NCBI GenBank assembly: GCA_017979445.1
Contig: CM030714.1
Location: 17,603,892-17,667,891, forward strand
Length of the DNA stretch: 64,000 bases
Reading direction: 5' to 3'
Source of the DNA: Akebia trifoliata
Lineage: Eukaryota > Streptophyta > Magnoliopsida > Ranunculales > Lardizabalaceae
In this document: in pieces, positions 11,259 through 23,000 of the stretch
Layout: each line of letters opens with the position of its first letter
How positions within the stretch are numbered: position 1 is the first letter of the stretch
Translations under genes and position numbers: made by a program
Notes under the pieces: generated by a model
The model's database searches: none
What the model saw: only the letters and a program-made list of their open reading frames with translations
What the model was told of the DNA's origin: nothing

Positions 11259-12500
11259 GCCTCAAAAAGATACTAGAAAAACCAATTGAAAGAACAATAA
11301 GGCCACCAGATTTAAATAAAGTTGATAACGTATTCGTGCCATCCCGAACAGACAAGACTAGCGATTGGAAGTGAGAGATGGTACAAGACTTACCACGATT
11401 ATAAGGCACACCACTAAATCCAAGAAATGAGGAAGTGTTGGAGTTCTTCGCAAGAAACAAATACTATTCCACCTTAGAGACCATTACCACAAGGTCGTGC
11501 CTTTGAAGAATAAGAAAATTTCCCAGCGCAAAGGACATGTAAATCTAAGGATGTGGTTGTAGAATTTTCAATGATTATGTCTATCAAGATTTGGGGACTT
11601 TTCCAATCTGGTTGAGGTCAATAAGTGGGTTTTAAAGACCTGAAAGATTTTGATTATCATGTAGTACCCAAGAGATCAGTGGATGACTGTGATTACATTC
11701 TAGTTGGATGAGGATGCTAATCATTAGTAACATTTTGAGATGAATGTATTGGGAGATGGATCGTTTTCGAGAGGATATTTCTCGATAGATTTATATCCGA
11801 GATTACTCGAGAAATCAAATACTAAGAGTTTTTGAGATTAGTGCAGGGTAATCTATCAATTGCAGAGACTAAGATATGATGTACATTAGGTTGTCACGAT
11901 ATGCGCCCGAGCTTATCCTGACAGATCTATAGAAGGCCCGTAAATTCTTTAGAGGACTATAAACTTACCTAAGGGCCAGGAGGTCGATGATTGAGATTAC
12001 CAATTATAGAGATACGGTAAATCGAGCTTAAAGGATAGAATGAGAGGAGATAGAGTTACAGACCTCCAGGGGGCAAATGAGTTGACCTTAGATTTCTTTT
12101 CTTCCCAGATCAGATTCGACCAAGAGGCTAATGTATTCGAGGCTAATCTTCCCTAGATCAGTGTATCCACAATATAGAACTCCTCTACTATCAAGTTGTA
12201 GAGTTTCCTAATCGCTGAGTTATAGAGTAGTTGGAGCTCTAATGATGCTAACAGAACCGAAGGAACCAACAAGGCAGGTTCAGAACATGCAGGCTCCAAT
12301 TTACCAACTGCCTACTCTATAGAAACCTACGAAGACAAGATCGTTGACATATTACGCGTGTGATAAGGTGGGACATATCAAGAGAGAATGTCCTCTATCA
12401 TAGTTGCGAACAAGGATTGTGACCTAGGAGAAAGTACCTGTCTCCAACGAAGTTTTGGAAGGTACAATTTCTAATTATAATGTTAGAACGTGGAGTTTTA
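11259..12500 (+). pseudogene. Gypsy element C gag remnant
   Basis: Heavily broken retrotransposon gag. Around 11760-11960 the plus strand reads the conserved gag block in pieces (LDRFISEITREIK, EFLRLVQGNLSIAETK, then KARKF from the other frame). At 12352-12396 it reads YYACDKVGHIKRECP, a CCHC zinc knuckle in which the first Cys is replaced by Tyr. Gag, LTR start and the end near 13860 fit a chromovirus/Tekay-type gypsy element, which is inference. No frame of useful length survives. Confidence 0.7.
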
Positions 12501-12789
12501 CTCAATATTGATTCATCTAGATTATATAATTCTGTGAAGAGTTTGCACACTTGCTAGAGCTAGAAACAACTGACATAGGTCAAGTAATGAAATTATTTAT
12601 ACCATTGGGATGCCTTGCGAAGAAAGAATACGATTCTTGAAAGATCATTTAAGAACTTGCAAAATAGGTATTAGAATAATTGTAAAGTGTGAAAAGACAA
12701 GTGATGTTCAATTGGTACGCTAATCTTTATATCAATAGTCTAGTCAATTACTCATATATTACGTTAGTAGATAAGCAGGTGTTTCTTGT
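12501..12789 (+). mobile_element. Element C internal region, unrecognised
   Basis: Lies between the gag zinc knuckle and a block of different composition. Expected content is protease/RT, but I could not recognise a motif, so pol is presumably largely deleted. Confidence 0.35.
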
Positions 12790-13211
12790 ATATCCTTCAT
12801 GTCGAGAACTACTTCCTCGAATATCAACATAGGGAATTGCGTATCTTTCCTTTCGATTGAAGATGGCTTAACTTTGGGAGGCCTAACGACTGAACTATTA
12901 GATAAGGCAGCTCTTGCTTTACGACTTCTTGAATCGATTCTCCTCCTTTGAAAAGATAGATCATCTTTTTCCTTTTATCTTTTTATCCTCGGTGTCGATT
13001 CTAACTCTTCTTTTGCTTTCTCCTTTCACGATCGCCTTCCAGTAAAAGAATTAATTATTATTGTTCTCGTTACGTGATCAATTCTTTCTACAGACAAGTA
13101 CTCACTTCGAGACTTCGATCGTGACTCCTTTTCACTCCTCGAAACGAAAACGCTATAAGTAAAGATAATGATTCCGTAGAAGCAGCAACTACCACCTGCC
13201 AGTGTCCACAT
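12790..13211 (-). other. Unidentified insert inside element C
   Basis: Block that resembles neither gag nor pol. On the minus strand a 61-codon frame (13211-13026) begins MWTLAGGSCCFYGIIIF, a hydrophobic stretch with paired Cys, followed by a Ser/Arg/Glu-rich part. CT-rich stretches near 12950-13030 look like a plant 5' UTR or exon. It might be a captured host fragment; I cannot name a source gene. Confidence 0.3.
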
Positions 13212-13876
13212 CCATCCTAAAGAGATTTAGTAGAGTATAAGTTAGGAGGTGGGTCGATGTAAAATGTGAGAAAGAATAATCTTGTGACAATATTGAATTA
13301 ATGATGACTTAATGGAATTGTGAGAAAATAGATATATGATTTATCCCCTCGAGTAAGATTTTAAATTATAAAGGTTATGACAGAGGTTTTGAGGAAATAT
13401 CGCAATAAGTAGAAAATGTAATATTGAATTAAATATAAAGATAATGGTATGTTTGCGGTAAGACTATGCATTGAGGAGTAATATTCATAACAATTATGAG
13501 TAAAACATAATAGACGATGTAATTGATGAGAGAAGTAAAGATGAAGAATAAAGAAGATGTGAAAGGATTGTGGTTGATAGACATTGCTGGGGAAGTGATA
13601 CAAGGTAAATTGATTGTTATCTTAGGATTATACAAATAATGGATTAGTTGGAGTATGAATTTAAAATAGAGTGATTAATTAATGAATGTATTGGACTGAC
13701 AAAATATGGGAGACATAAGTCTACGAGCCATAAATGAGATTGGCTTGGGACTAAGAATAGATAGTAATTGAAAATAGGTAGTGTTTATTATACATGTCGT
13801 GTCAGTGGAATCACGACAAAGTTTGATAAGTATGATTTCAATTTCGAGGACGAAATTTTTATTAAGGGGGGGAGAA
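13212..13876 (+). mobile_element. Element C 3' internal region with polypurine tract
   Basis: AT-rich and without an open frame until its end, where the plus strand reads FNFEDEIFIKGG (about 13838-13873), the usual last residues of this kind of gypsy polyprotein. It overlaps the polypurine tract TTAAGGGGGGGAGAA (13862-13876) directly before the 3' LTR. Minus-strand frames at 13361-13635 are AT-rich shadows. Confidence 0.75.
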
Positions 13877-14969
13877 TGTAACACCCCAAATTTTTAATTC
13901 GTATCTCGATGAAAAAATAAATAATGGAATTTTAAGAAAATCTTGAAAGTGGGATTTAGGGGTAAAATTTTAGGATATTTCTGATCATTTTTAATGGAAT
14001 CTGACCTCACCATTAAATTTAAAATAATCGAAAAACATAGTTTAGCCTATAAGCACGCTCAAATGCGAGTCCGAATATAAAAATTACAAAATCTTCGATT
14101 GCCGGGTCGGACCAGGCTAAAACAGTGACTTTTTGTTAGAACAATAATTTTTAAAATTCGATTATACCATTGAGTTTATAACGAAAAATTATTCAACATG
14201 GACTATTTATTTGTCATTTTTGGAGACCAGAAAGTCGAATTATCGTCAAAAACGAAAACGAGGTCAAGTTTAGGGGTCACCTTAGGCCAAAAATATAAAT
14301 TTTTGATGGAGACATAATTTGTAGAAATTGACTGCACCATTAGATCCAGAACGAAAAATTAGGTGAAATAGAGTATTCATTTGTCAATTTTGGAGTTTGG
14401 ACAGTCAAATTATCGTCGATCGAAACAATGGGCGAAATACCGATTTCGTCCCAAATTTTATATAAATAAAAAAAAAATTTATTTTTTAAAACTCATCTTC
14501 CCCAACGCGTCCATACGGCCGAGACATATAAAAACAAAAAAAATTTTCTCTTTGATCTTCCATCTCAGATCTCTCACAAACGGTTCGCCGTCGACGATCG
14601 ACGCAGAAGGGAGAAATGTCCGCAGCTACGTTATCTACAAAACCCACCTAATCTTTCTTCGTTTCACTTTCTATTTCACCCGATATCGTCAAAAATCAGT
14701 CGTGTTTGGATATAGAAATTTCGAAACTTTGACATCGGATTTCGTTCGTTTCTGGGTCAAACCGTCTTCCGACGCAGAAGGGAAAAACGTCTGCAGCCTC
14801 ATTCTCTACATAACCCACCCAAATTCCTTCCGTTTTCTCGTCTTTTTCACCCTGTATAGTCAAAAATCAGCCGTATTTTTATACGGAGATTTCGTAACTT
14901 CGACCTCGATTTTCATCGGTTTCGGGGTCAAACTGTCTTTCGCCGTAGAAGGGAGAAGAGACGAGCACA
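13877..14969 (+). mobile_element. 3' LTR of gypsy element C
   Basis: Starts TGTAACACCCC after the polypurine tract. The first 573 bp match the truncated 5' LTR. The rest contains TATATAAATA at about 14459-14468, a plausible TATA box, then a CT-rich leader and a 171-bp tandem repeat. The end is placed at ACGAGCA (14967) or CACA (14969), where homology to the inverted copia LTR begins. A 247-codon frame (14381-15124) runs across the LTR and into the copia LTR, so it is not a gene. Confidence 0.8.
14601..14968 (+). repeat. 171-bp tandem repeat in the LTR of element C
   Basis: The landmark ACGCAGAAGGG recurs at 14601, 14772 and, as CCGTAGAAGGG, at 14943, giving two full 171-bp units and the start of a third. 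171 is 57 codons, which explains why one frame stays open over the whole array. Each unit contains TCAAAAATCAG and a GGGTCAAAC tail. Confidence 0.88.
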
Positions 14970-16130
14970 TCGAGATCTTCAAATATAGAATTTTTATATT
15001 TAGGCTAAATTCTAAAACCTTAAGATCGAGAGAAACGCATCCTCTCGAAATTGAAAATTTTGTTCATCGAAAATTCACGAACCTCTTATCTTATCAAGAG
15101 TCTTTGGCTCTAACAAGAGCTTGATTTTTTATGGGCTGAAGCAAGTAACCTCATACATAGACTTGGAAATGAAAAATCAAAATACAAGGACTCACTCAAC
15201 TTTTAATGTTTGTCAATGACGATCTTGAGTTCTTCAAATCCTTGAACTCACAAGTACATCTCAATAGTTGGATTTTCTAATCAAACTTTTGAGTTTTGTT
15301 TCTTGTAATCACTCATTCCATCTTTTTTTCCTTTACTCCTTGCTCCATGAATGTACCAATATATATGAAATGTGAGATTTGATGGTTAGAATGAGATCAA
15401 ATGGATAGTCTAAGAACGTTAAAGGAATTCACCTAAATTAGACTTTCATGAGAGTAGATAAAGCTCTCTAAGTGTAGAGAGAGGAGAGTTAAACGTCTCT
15501 AGAATTTTATCCAACCCATAAATGAACTCAAGAGATGAGTTTTAATAAAGGCATTGAGAAAACAAAAATTACCTATCAATGGCACCGGGATAATTCCCAG
15601 AGGTGACGGTAACTCCAATGATCATATTTTTGAATTTTCAGACTATTAGAATGACTCACCCGACAACCCTAGTGAAATATGAAGCTTGCTGCCAGGGCTC
15701 CTGGTCATTTTACTCGATGAGATCGAGTAAATTTTCAAAATGCCATTTTGGGTCATTTTGAGCTCTATCTTGTTCCAGAAGTTCCGTTGAACAAACCGTT
15801 CGGGGATTTTGTAAATCTTACTAAATATAAGGTTCTCAAACTTTCACCAAGGGGTGGGGTATGGATTAAGTGGGTAAAATTATTAAAATACCCTTTTAAC
15901 CATTTTGAGTCAAATTGAACTCTCAGAAAGTTTGATAATTAAAAATTTTGGGGATTTAGTAGATCTCGTATATATAAGATCTGCAAACACTCACCAAGGG
16001 TGGGTTATGATCTAAGGGTGGTAAAATTATCAAAATACCCTTTATGAGCATTTAAGGCTCTAAAATGCTCTGATGAATGAATGGGTCGAGGTATAAGATT
16101 TTCTTACCAATATGAGTTGACCTAACAATC
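14970..16130 (-). mobile_element. Inverted, partial copia LTR (same family as 3557-5691)
   Basis: Read on the minus strand it follows 3557-5691: TTAGCCTAAATATAAAAATT at 15015-14985, CATCCTCTCGAAATTG near 15050, GTACTTGTGAGTTCAAGG near 15240 and the CCCTTGGTGA-containing block near 16000. The terminal parts of the LTR are missing on both sides. Its left end is cut by the end of the gypsy LTR. Confidence 0.7.
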
Positions 16131-18235
16131 AATTAGATGTTGGGGAACAGTCTAGGTGGTCTAATTATCTTTTAGGTTTTAATGCAAACACATTATAAGT
16201 GTTTTGTTGATGTGCTTGAGGTTGAGCGGCTTTATCGAGGGCTTCACATGTCTTCAATTGTAAATCAGTCCAACACACAACTTGAGTCTCGAGATTGACA
16301 AAATGTGGAACTAACATCAACTTCTTGGATCTCGGTGTGTTGAACCTCTCAAAAGTAACAGGCTTGATCACATATGCTTTGAACTTGCTCGGCAAAATGA
16401 ATTTTCAAATATCGTTCACGACTAGCAACTTCTTCAACAACCTTGTCATTTAAATGACCATGACTGCTGTGGATATCTATAATATTAACTTGGTCTTTGT
16501 CTTTATCCCTTTCAGCGAGCTCAATAATATCAAAAGTATCCTTCTTTTGTGAAAGTATGCAAAATTAATGATCCCCACTGGTAGGAATATCTTTAGAAGC
16601 ATGTGACAATGTGTCCACAATGTTGTCCAATATGTTGCTTATAGTTTTTTGGCCTTTGGTAAGTTTCTCAATAAAACAACGGCAAGCCTTTCAATACATA
16701 TTGCATCGTTTGTATTGTTTCATTCAAAACATTCTCCACCTTAATTAAAAAAAATAAATTCCCAATGGTAGACTATCTAAGGTCACTAGAGATTGAAGGT
16801 CCAACCAAGTCAAGGTTGTAAATTTGCCTTCAAACAGCAGAATGATGATAATTGGTTGATCTTGTGATGATGGTTGGCACAAATTGATCCAATGATCGTT
16901 GCTTTTATACCAATAGTTACTTACCTACTTAGATCAAATCGCAAAACTTAAGAAAAAGAGAAAAAGATTAAGAAAATTGATCTCTTTTGAACGAAATCAG
17001 ACCTCCTAGACCGACAAATTCAAGATGGTGAATCTCTTGTTTCTCTCTAAAGATAAATAAATTTGGAAGACTATTCTCTATCTTTTTCCCAGTAGTCAAT
17101 TAAATAAAAACACTCTCCCATAACTTCTTAACTAATCAAATAATTGTATCACTCAATCCTCGACTTTACTTGACTCAAGCACTAAACACAATTTAACCCA
17201 CACCTCTTATCAATAGTAATTGAATTAACTCCTAATTAGTTACATCATATTTTGAGGTTGGAGAAAATGATTTTAGGGTAAAAAATTGCTTTCAACAGAT
17301 CGGGAGAAAGAGTGAAGATGAACGGTCAAAAAGGTTTTATTTATATTATATACTAACATATTTTTGGTTCGGATTTCCACCAATCAGATTGGGGTTAATC
17401 CACAGCCGATATGAAAATTTATCAGATCCATGTATTTCAATCCAAATCCAATCCGGGCATCCAAAATCTCAATCTAAATCCTTTCTTTTTTTTATCAAAT
17501 CAGATATCGAATAAAATTCAATCCATTGCAAGCCCTAGATTTGATTACCAAGAGTACATGTATTGCCCCACCCATTGACAGTTTTAGATTAACTAAAGTT
17601 AATCCAAGATTTCACCGAATCCCAAATGACCCATCACAAAACTTAACAAAGGTAGTTTTGTAATTTGGGAAGGCCATCATTAAACATTGGTTCATGTAAT
17701 TCGATCATTCAAAAGATCCTATGAAATCCTAAGATTGACTTTTCTCTGAAAAAAAAAAAAAAAAAAAAATTATTAAATTATAATATTTCAATTGCAAAAT
17801 TATTTTATTTCTTTCTACCTCCAAGTAAACCAAGAGTTCTAATTAGCTAACCACATTATCATTAAAAATTGAGGCAAAAATACACTAAAAGGATTCATAT
17901 CAAAGGAAAAAAGGTTTAATAAAAACCATCCACCAACTCCTAACACCTTTCCTTTCTTAGCCTTCTTTCTCTCTAACCACTCACAAATGTTGACTAACAT
18001 TCATGCTCACATCATTTTCAATTAGATCAACCTCTCCACTGCAGCTGTAGACTCCCAAAGATCAGGCGCCACGTGGCAATCTGAAGGCCCAATTCTCCTC
18101 ATCTGATTCAAAGCCACCTCAACAACCAAAGTCGTTTTCTTGGTTGTGTTTGGTAGTTTATGAATCGATTTACATTACTCCTATAATTTTTTTATTTTTT
18201 ATTTTTAACTATTAACTGTACATTTTTTTTTTTTT
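16131..18235. other. Spacer downstream of RBOHF, with an unidentified remnant
   Basis: At 16165-16395 the minus strand has a 76-codon frame (MPSKFKAYVIKPVTFERF at its start) with codon-like composition, and related in-frame fragments extend to about 16560 and 16730 (KVENVLNETIQTMQYVLKG). This may be a decayed gene or transposon ORF; I do not recognise the family. Between 17340 and 17520 lies GGATTT/AATCC-rich repetitive sequence. There is a poly(A) run at 17751-17769. Otherwise the stretch is AT-rich with no supported gene. Confidence 0.4.
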
Positions 18236-18241
18236 TTTATT
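18236..18241 (-). promoter_or_regulatory. Candidate RBOHF polyadenylation signal
   Basis: AATAAA on the minus strand, about 115 nt 3' of the RBOHF stop codon and next to a long A-run (on the transcript strand). Position and sequence suit a plant near-upstream element; many plant genes lack a strict AATAAA, so this is tentative. Confidence 0.45.
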
Positions 18242-18354
18242 CCTTTATATTTACTGTCATTTTGCAAGAGGGGAAGTTGTTGGCTAAGGCAATTGAGATG
18301 TAGACATGTAGTGAAAGAGGGGTGAAGGATAACCAAATGCGCACCCCAGACACC

Positions 18355-20008
18355 TTAGAAATGCTCCTTGTGAAATTCAAACTTGGTGGAACCTTTTTGA
18401 TTGAATTCTTGGCAGAGCTTGCTCAGTTCTTGAGCCAAGACAGGTGCCCCACAGTAGAAAACTCCTGCTCCAAGGATCAAAAATCACCAAAAATAATTAG
18501 AATTTTTTTATATTAGAAATAAGAAATTTCACATTTTTCTACAATTAATGAAATCTGACTCACCGATCTTCGCAGTTGGGTGCTTCGTACATGTTCTAGA
18601 GAAGACCTTCTTCCAATTAGGCCTTGCAAAATGCGTTCGTACCTGCATTAACGATCACATGTCTTTACATTATATCGTTGTTTGAGCAAAATACCAAGAT
18701 CTAGGGATGTATGTGATGAATAATCAAGAAACACAAGATTTATATGCGTTTCGGTTAAGCCTATACTCGTGGATGAGAGATGGGAGTTTCACTTCAATTT
18801 GAGAATGCATGATTACAGCCCTGACTTATAAAACAATAGGTTTACCAATCCGAAACCAACTCTCTTAAAACCCATAATTCCATATTTTCCTCTACATCAA
18901 ATATCACTATTAGAGTTTCGTTGATTAGGAGCTCAGCACCCAAACCTGGGACCCCAAGTTGGGAATTTGATGCATAGTATCTGCCAGGACCTTAATTCAA
19001 GACATTTAACACAACATGTTTAATTTTCTCCATGTTATTCATCATTTTAATATTATTCTGAAAGGACTTTATGATATATTGGTTCTTCTGTGAGGTGTTA
19101 ATTCATTCTGATTGAACATGAACAAAATGTGGATCCATCTAATGAAAGAGCGTTCAAGCATCTAAAGAGACATTAAAGAACATACTTACTCTGGTTCCTG
19201 AAACAATGTCGACACCATTCTTGGCATGGTTGAGGGCTTGAACCATGGTGATGAGGGCCGAACGGGCATCCCCTTCTTCATACACACTTGTCAAGTAGTT
19301 ATGCATCTCAATCACACCCTAAGGAAAAGAATTGAAAATAATGAATTAGGAACCACTCTTACAAGAAAAATAAATAAATAATATTATCGTCATTCTGTGC
19401 TAGTTTTACCCTTTGATCAAGCTCAGCAACTTCATTCATGACTCCCTTGAACCAATCGAAGGAGCCTTGTTCCCGAGTGACCCAATAGAAATAGGCATTT
19501 GTTGTCTTCATAGATTTCCTTCTTTTCGGTGAGACCTTGTTAAGAGAGGTGAAGGAATCTATGCTTACAGTGCTCTGATCTGTTGTCCTACTGAAATCCA
19601 GGTTTGAATCCTAAGAAAAAGAAGAAAAGAAATTGGATCAATAAAATTCGCCATCATATCTCCTCATTAAAGTTGAAAAGATTAATTTAAAGCTAATATA
19701 TTTCTCTTCTAACATCTTCCTATATAAATCACATGTATTATTCGAAAGAAAAAATGTATAGGAGCCGAAATTATAGTCATCATTAACTAACAAGCCAAAC
19801 ATAAATAAATAGAAACAAAATACAATGAAAAGTGCAAGATTTACTTACTGCGTGCTCCTCCATTTTAATGATATTGTTGAGCAAATCTTTCAGAATACTA
19901 ATGAAAGGTGTTGCTCCGATTCCAAGCCCAACAAGTAGCAGGACATCGTAATTCTGATAGTCTTGTGCAGGAGCTCCATAAGGACCATCTATTAAGAGCT
20001 TTGGTAAA
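18355..20008 (-). CDS. RBOHF: RBOHF exons 10-14: NADPH-binding domain
   Basis: Exons 20008-19849, 19610-19410, 19318-19190, 18642-18564 and 18464-18355, residues 722-947. Exon 10 has [14 protein letters not shown] and the nucleotide-binding glycine motif [12 protein letters not shown] (746-757). Exon 11 begins with a variable Ser-rich linker ([16 protein letters not shown]), then [20 protein letters not shown]. Exon 12 has [20 protein letters not shown]. Exon 13 has [16 protein letters not shown]. Exon 14 has [16 protein letters not shown] and the conserved C-terminus FEFHKEHF before TAA at 18357-18355. Intron 12 (547 bp) is the largest here. Confidence 0.95.
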
Positions 20009-23000
20009 CTGCAATCCAAAAGGGAATTAATGTAAGAATTAATATGATCACCAAATTGAAGTAGCAAAGAAATGAATATGTAGCAAACCTTTTCTTGGTT
20101 GTTTCGTCAGCTCTAAGAAGCCCACTTGTCCCAGCTACAGGAGTCTCACAAGCTTCTGCAAAGACCCTCTTGAGCTCTCGTGTCCAGTCACCCAATTGCC
20201 GAATGTGGATACTAAGGTAATCATCACCAGGAGCCGCTGTTATGGAAAATGGATGCCTGGGGTATCAACATTTTGTTATTCATCCTCACAACAACATTGT
20301 AGAACATTGTGTTTTTATAGAAAATAATTGAGTTACATGAGAACTGGCTTAAATATCACAATGAGAAACAAACCAAAGCAAGAGGATTACGGTAGTTTAC
20401 CACTCAAATGGTGAAACAGCGGGGCACTGAACAAACATATATTGTCCACTTTTATACTTGAAGTTGGGAGGCTTGGACATTTGCAGAGTGAGAACATTAC
20501 CCGGATAGATAGCAACCTGAAATTTGAATAAATCAAACAAGTCATCAAAAATATTCAAACAGAAGACGTAAACACATATGGAAAGAGCCCCTTTGATGAT
20601 TGTGTTTCTTCTATTACCTTTAAGAGCCGGACAGGGTAAAACCCAGACCTGAAAAATCTAACAATCCTCTCAAATGCGTAGAGAAGAACGGGGACAGAAA
20701 GATACATCCACGTCTGACACAATTCATAAATAACATAACACATCAGTTGAACATCTTAAATCTTATGTTTAATTTAGCAATGTCAGAAGAAAAAGGCTAG
20801 TTATAAATTACCGTCTTGAGGTACCAATCGTGTACGAGGTAGAGGTACATGCCATGGATTACAAGCAAGATGTAAACAACGATGAAGAGGTGGTGAGAAT
20901 ACCAGAAGGCATTGAAGCCAGTGAGCCTATCAAATGGCTTGGGAAGCTTAACCAGGCTTCGTCTAAACCATCTGGTTGCAAGTGTGAAAGCCACTAACAT
21001 GCACACAACCATAAGAATTCCGGTAATACCCTCTGGCCCATGGATTAGTTTTCCATACGATGGCTTGTGTTCTCCAAAGTCATCACGCAGATTCTTGTAG
21101 TCATCTTCTGAGGAATTGATTAAGCGCGGGAAATCACAGGCAAGGTGATTTCCAGCATGAAGGATGACACCAATAACAATGGCGGCTGCAATTGTCTGTC
21201 AAGAAACCAAGAGATCCAGATAAAATAATTAGTGTAGATTTTTGATAAATAGCTGGACAAATGAGTAGGCCGAACACTCATTGGGTTCACCAATTATCCC
21301 ATTTAACAGATCAGAATTTTTTTTTTTTTTTAAGTCCTTATATGAGGCAAATTAACTGGTTGCACATACATGATCTTATCTCTTCCCGAAGTTTAATTTT
21401 GATGGTAGAGCATGTACGGCAGCTAACCATGTTAACTTGATTAACACTTACTCCCCTCTTCACTTGAGAATAAAGGACCAGAATAATAAATGAATACCCT
21501 ATATCAAAGATGATACGTATCACAAGGACTGTCAATGGATCAGGTCTGAGTCGGTGATCTGATTCAATAAATTAGGCCTGAATCAACAATTGGGTCCACT
21601 GGATTGGGCCTAGACCTCAGAATCAGGATCCAGCAGCTTTTGAATCTGGATCAGCCCTGGTTGAATCCATTAATGATCTTATCATATGTATGTACTAGAG
21701 TTTGTTCGTGCCGTATCCTCTTTGGGGTAAAGGGGTAAAATAGGAAAAATAATAAAGTTTGAGGCGTATTATTAAAATTCATTGAGGTTAATGGGGTAAA
21801 AGAGAAAAATAAAAAATAAAGTTGGAGAGGTATTATTAAGAAAAGGGGAGGAGGAGAGGAAAGACAATAAAGTTGAAGGAGGTGAAGAGGATGAGAGGAA
21901 AGACAATATTTTGTTTACTTGATTGGCTTCCCTCGGAAAGTCCTTATTTGGGATAATCTAGTGAAAAGAGGTTTGTTGGGCATAATATCTGTCATCTTTG
22001 CCATTCTAGTGGTGAGTTGGGCAATCATATCTTCATTCATTGTGCATTCACTTCAGAAATTTGGTGTTATTTTCTTTCCCTTTTTTGGATTGCACGGGTG
22101 TTTCCTTGGTCTGTGGAGTATCTCGTTGTTGGGTGGAATTAGAACATTTTTTCTGACAGAAAGAGGTATATCTAGGCCAACTCCCTTAGTCATTGCTTGG
22201 GGAATTTGGAAGGAAATAAATGAGGGGATTTTCCAGGTAAGAAGCAGACGTGTTGAGATGTTTTCTTGGAGATTTTGGGGCTTACATTCTTTTGGAGTAA
22301 GAGAAAGAAAGACTTCAATGGGGTGTTTTGATGATTTTATCTTTAATTGGGATGTTGTGTGTTCTTAATTGCATCCCAGTCTGTTCTTTGTGAATTCTTT
22401 TTATTTTATTGCTTTTTCATTTTCTTCCTTTTTAGCTTGTATCTTCGGAGGACTACTCATCCTCCTCTCTTTTTATTTATTGATATTTCACACTTATAAA
22501 AAATAAAACAGACAATAGTTGGATGGGACGATTGTCTCCCATAACTGTAGCAATGGAGGGACCCACAATCTTATTTTCTTATATAGACAATAAAGTTGAA
22601 GGGGTGAATACGAAGGGCACCATTGTAGCTGTAGCTGAGGAGTCATTTATCCCCTACCGTTGTGTTTTATCATATAGATATGTCAAAATTCATATAAGAA
22701 TAATGCTGAGGTGACCTCAGGCCAGAACCTCATATCGCACTTCTTGACGTGAAAGTGTATGGGAACCATATATGCTTTTCATTGAGATACGAGTGAAAAA
22801 GCATCTATGGTTCCTATCCACTTTCACATCAAGAAGTACGATATGAGGTTCCAGCTTGAGGTCACTCCAGCACGACTCTCCATATAAATAATGTGTGTGC
22901 GCATGTGTATCATAAACGCAAAACAATATCAACAAACATGAATAAATAAAAGTGTTTCCTACATGTTAATTGACTTCAATATTTACATGGGTGTTTTTTT

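Noticed and set aside
14381..15124. 247-codon frame, the second longest on the plus strand region
   Set aside because: It begins in a gypsy LTR, runs through a 171-bp repeat divisible by three, and ends in an unrelated inverted copia LTR, so it cannot be an evolved gene.
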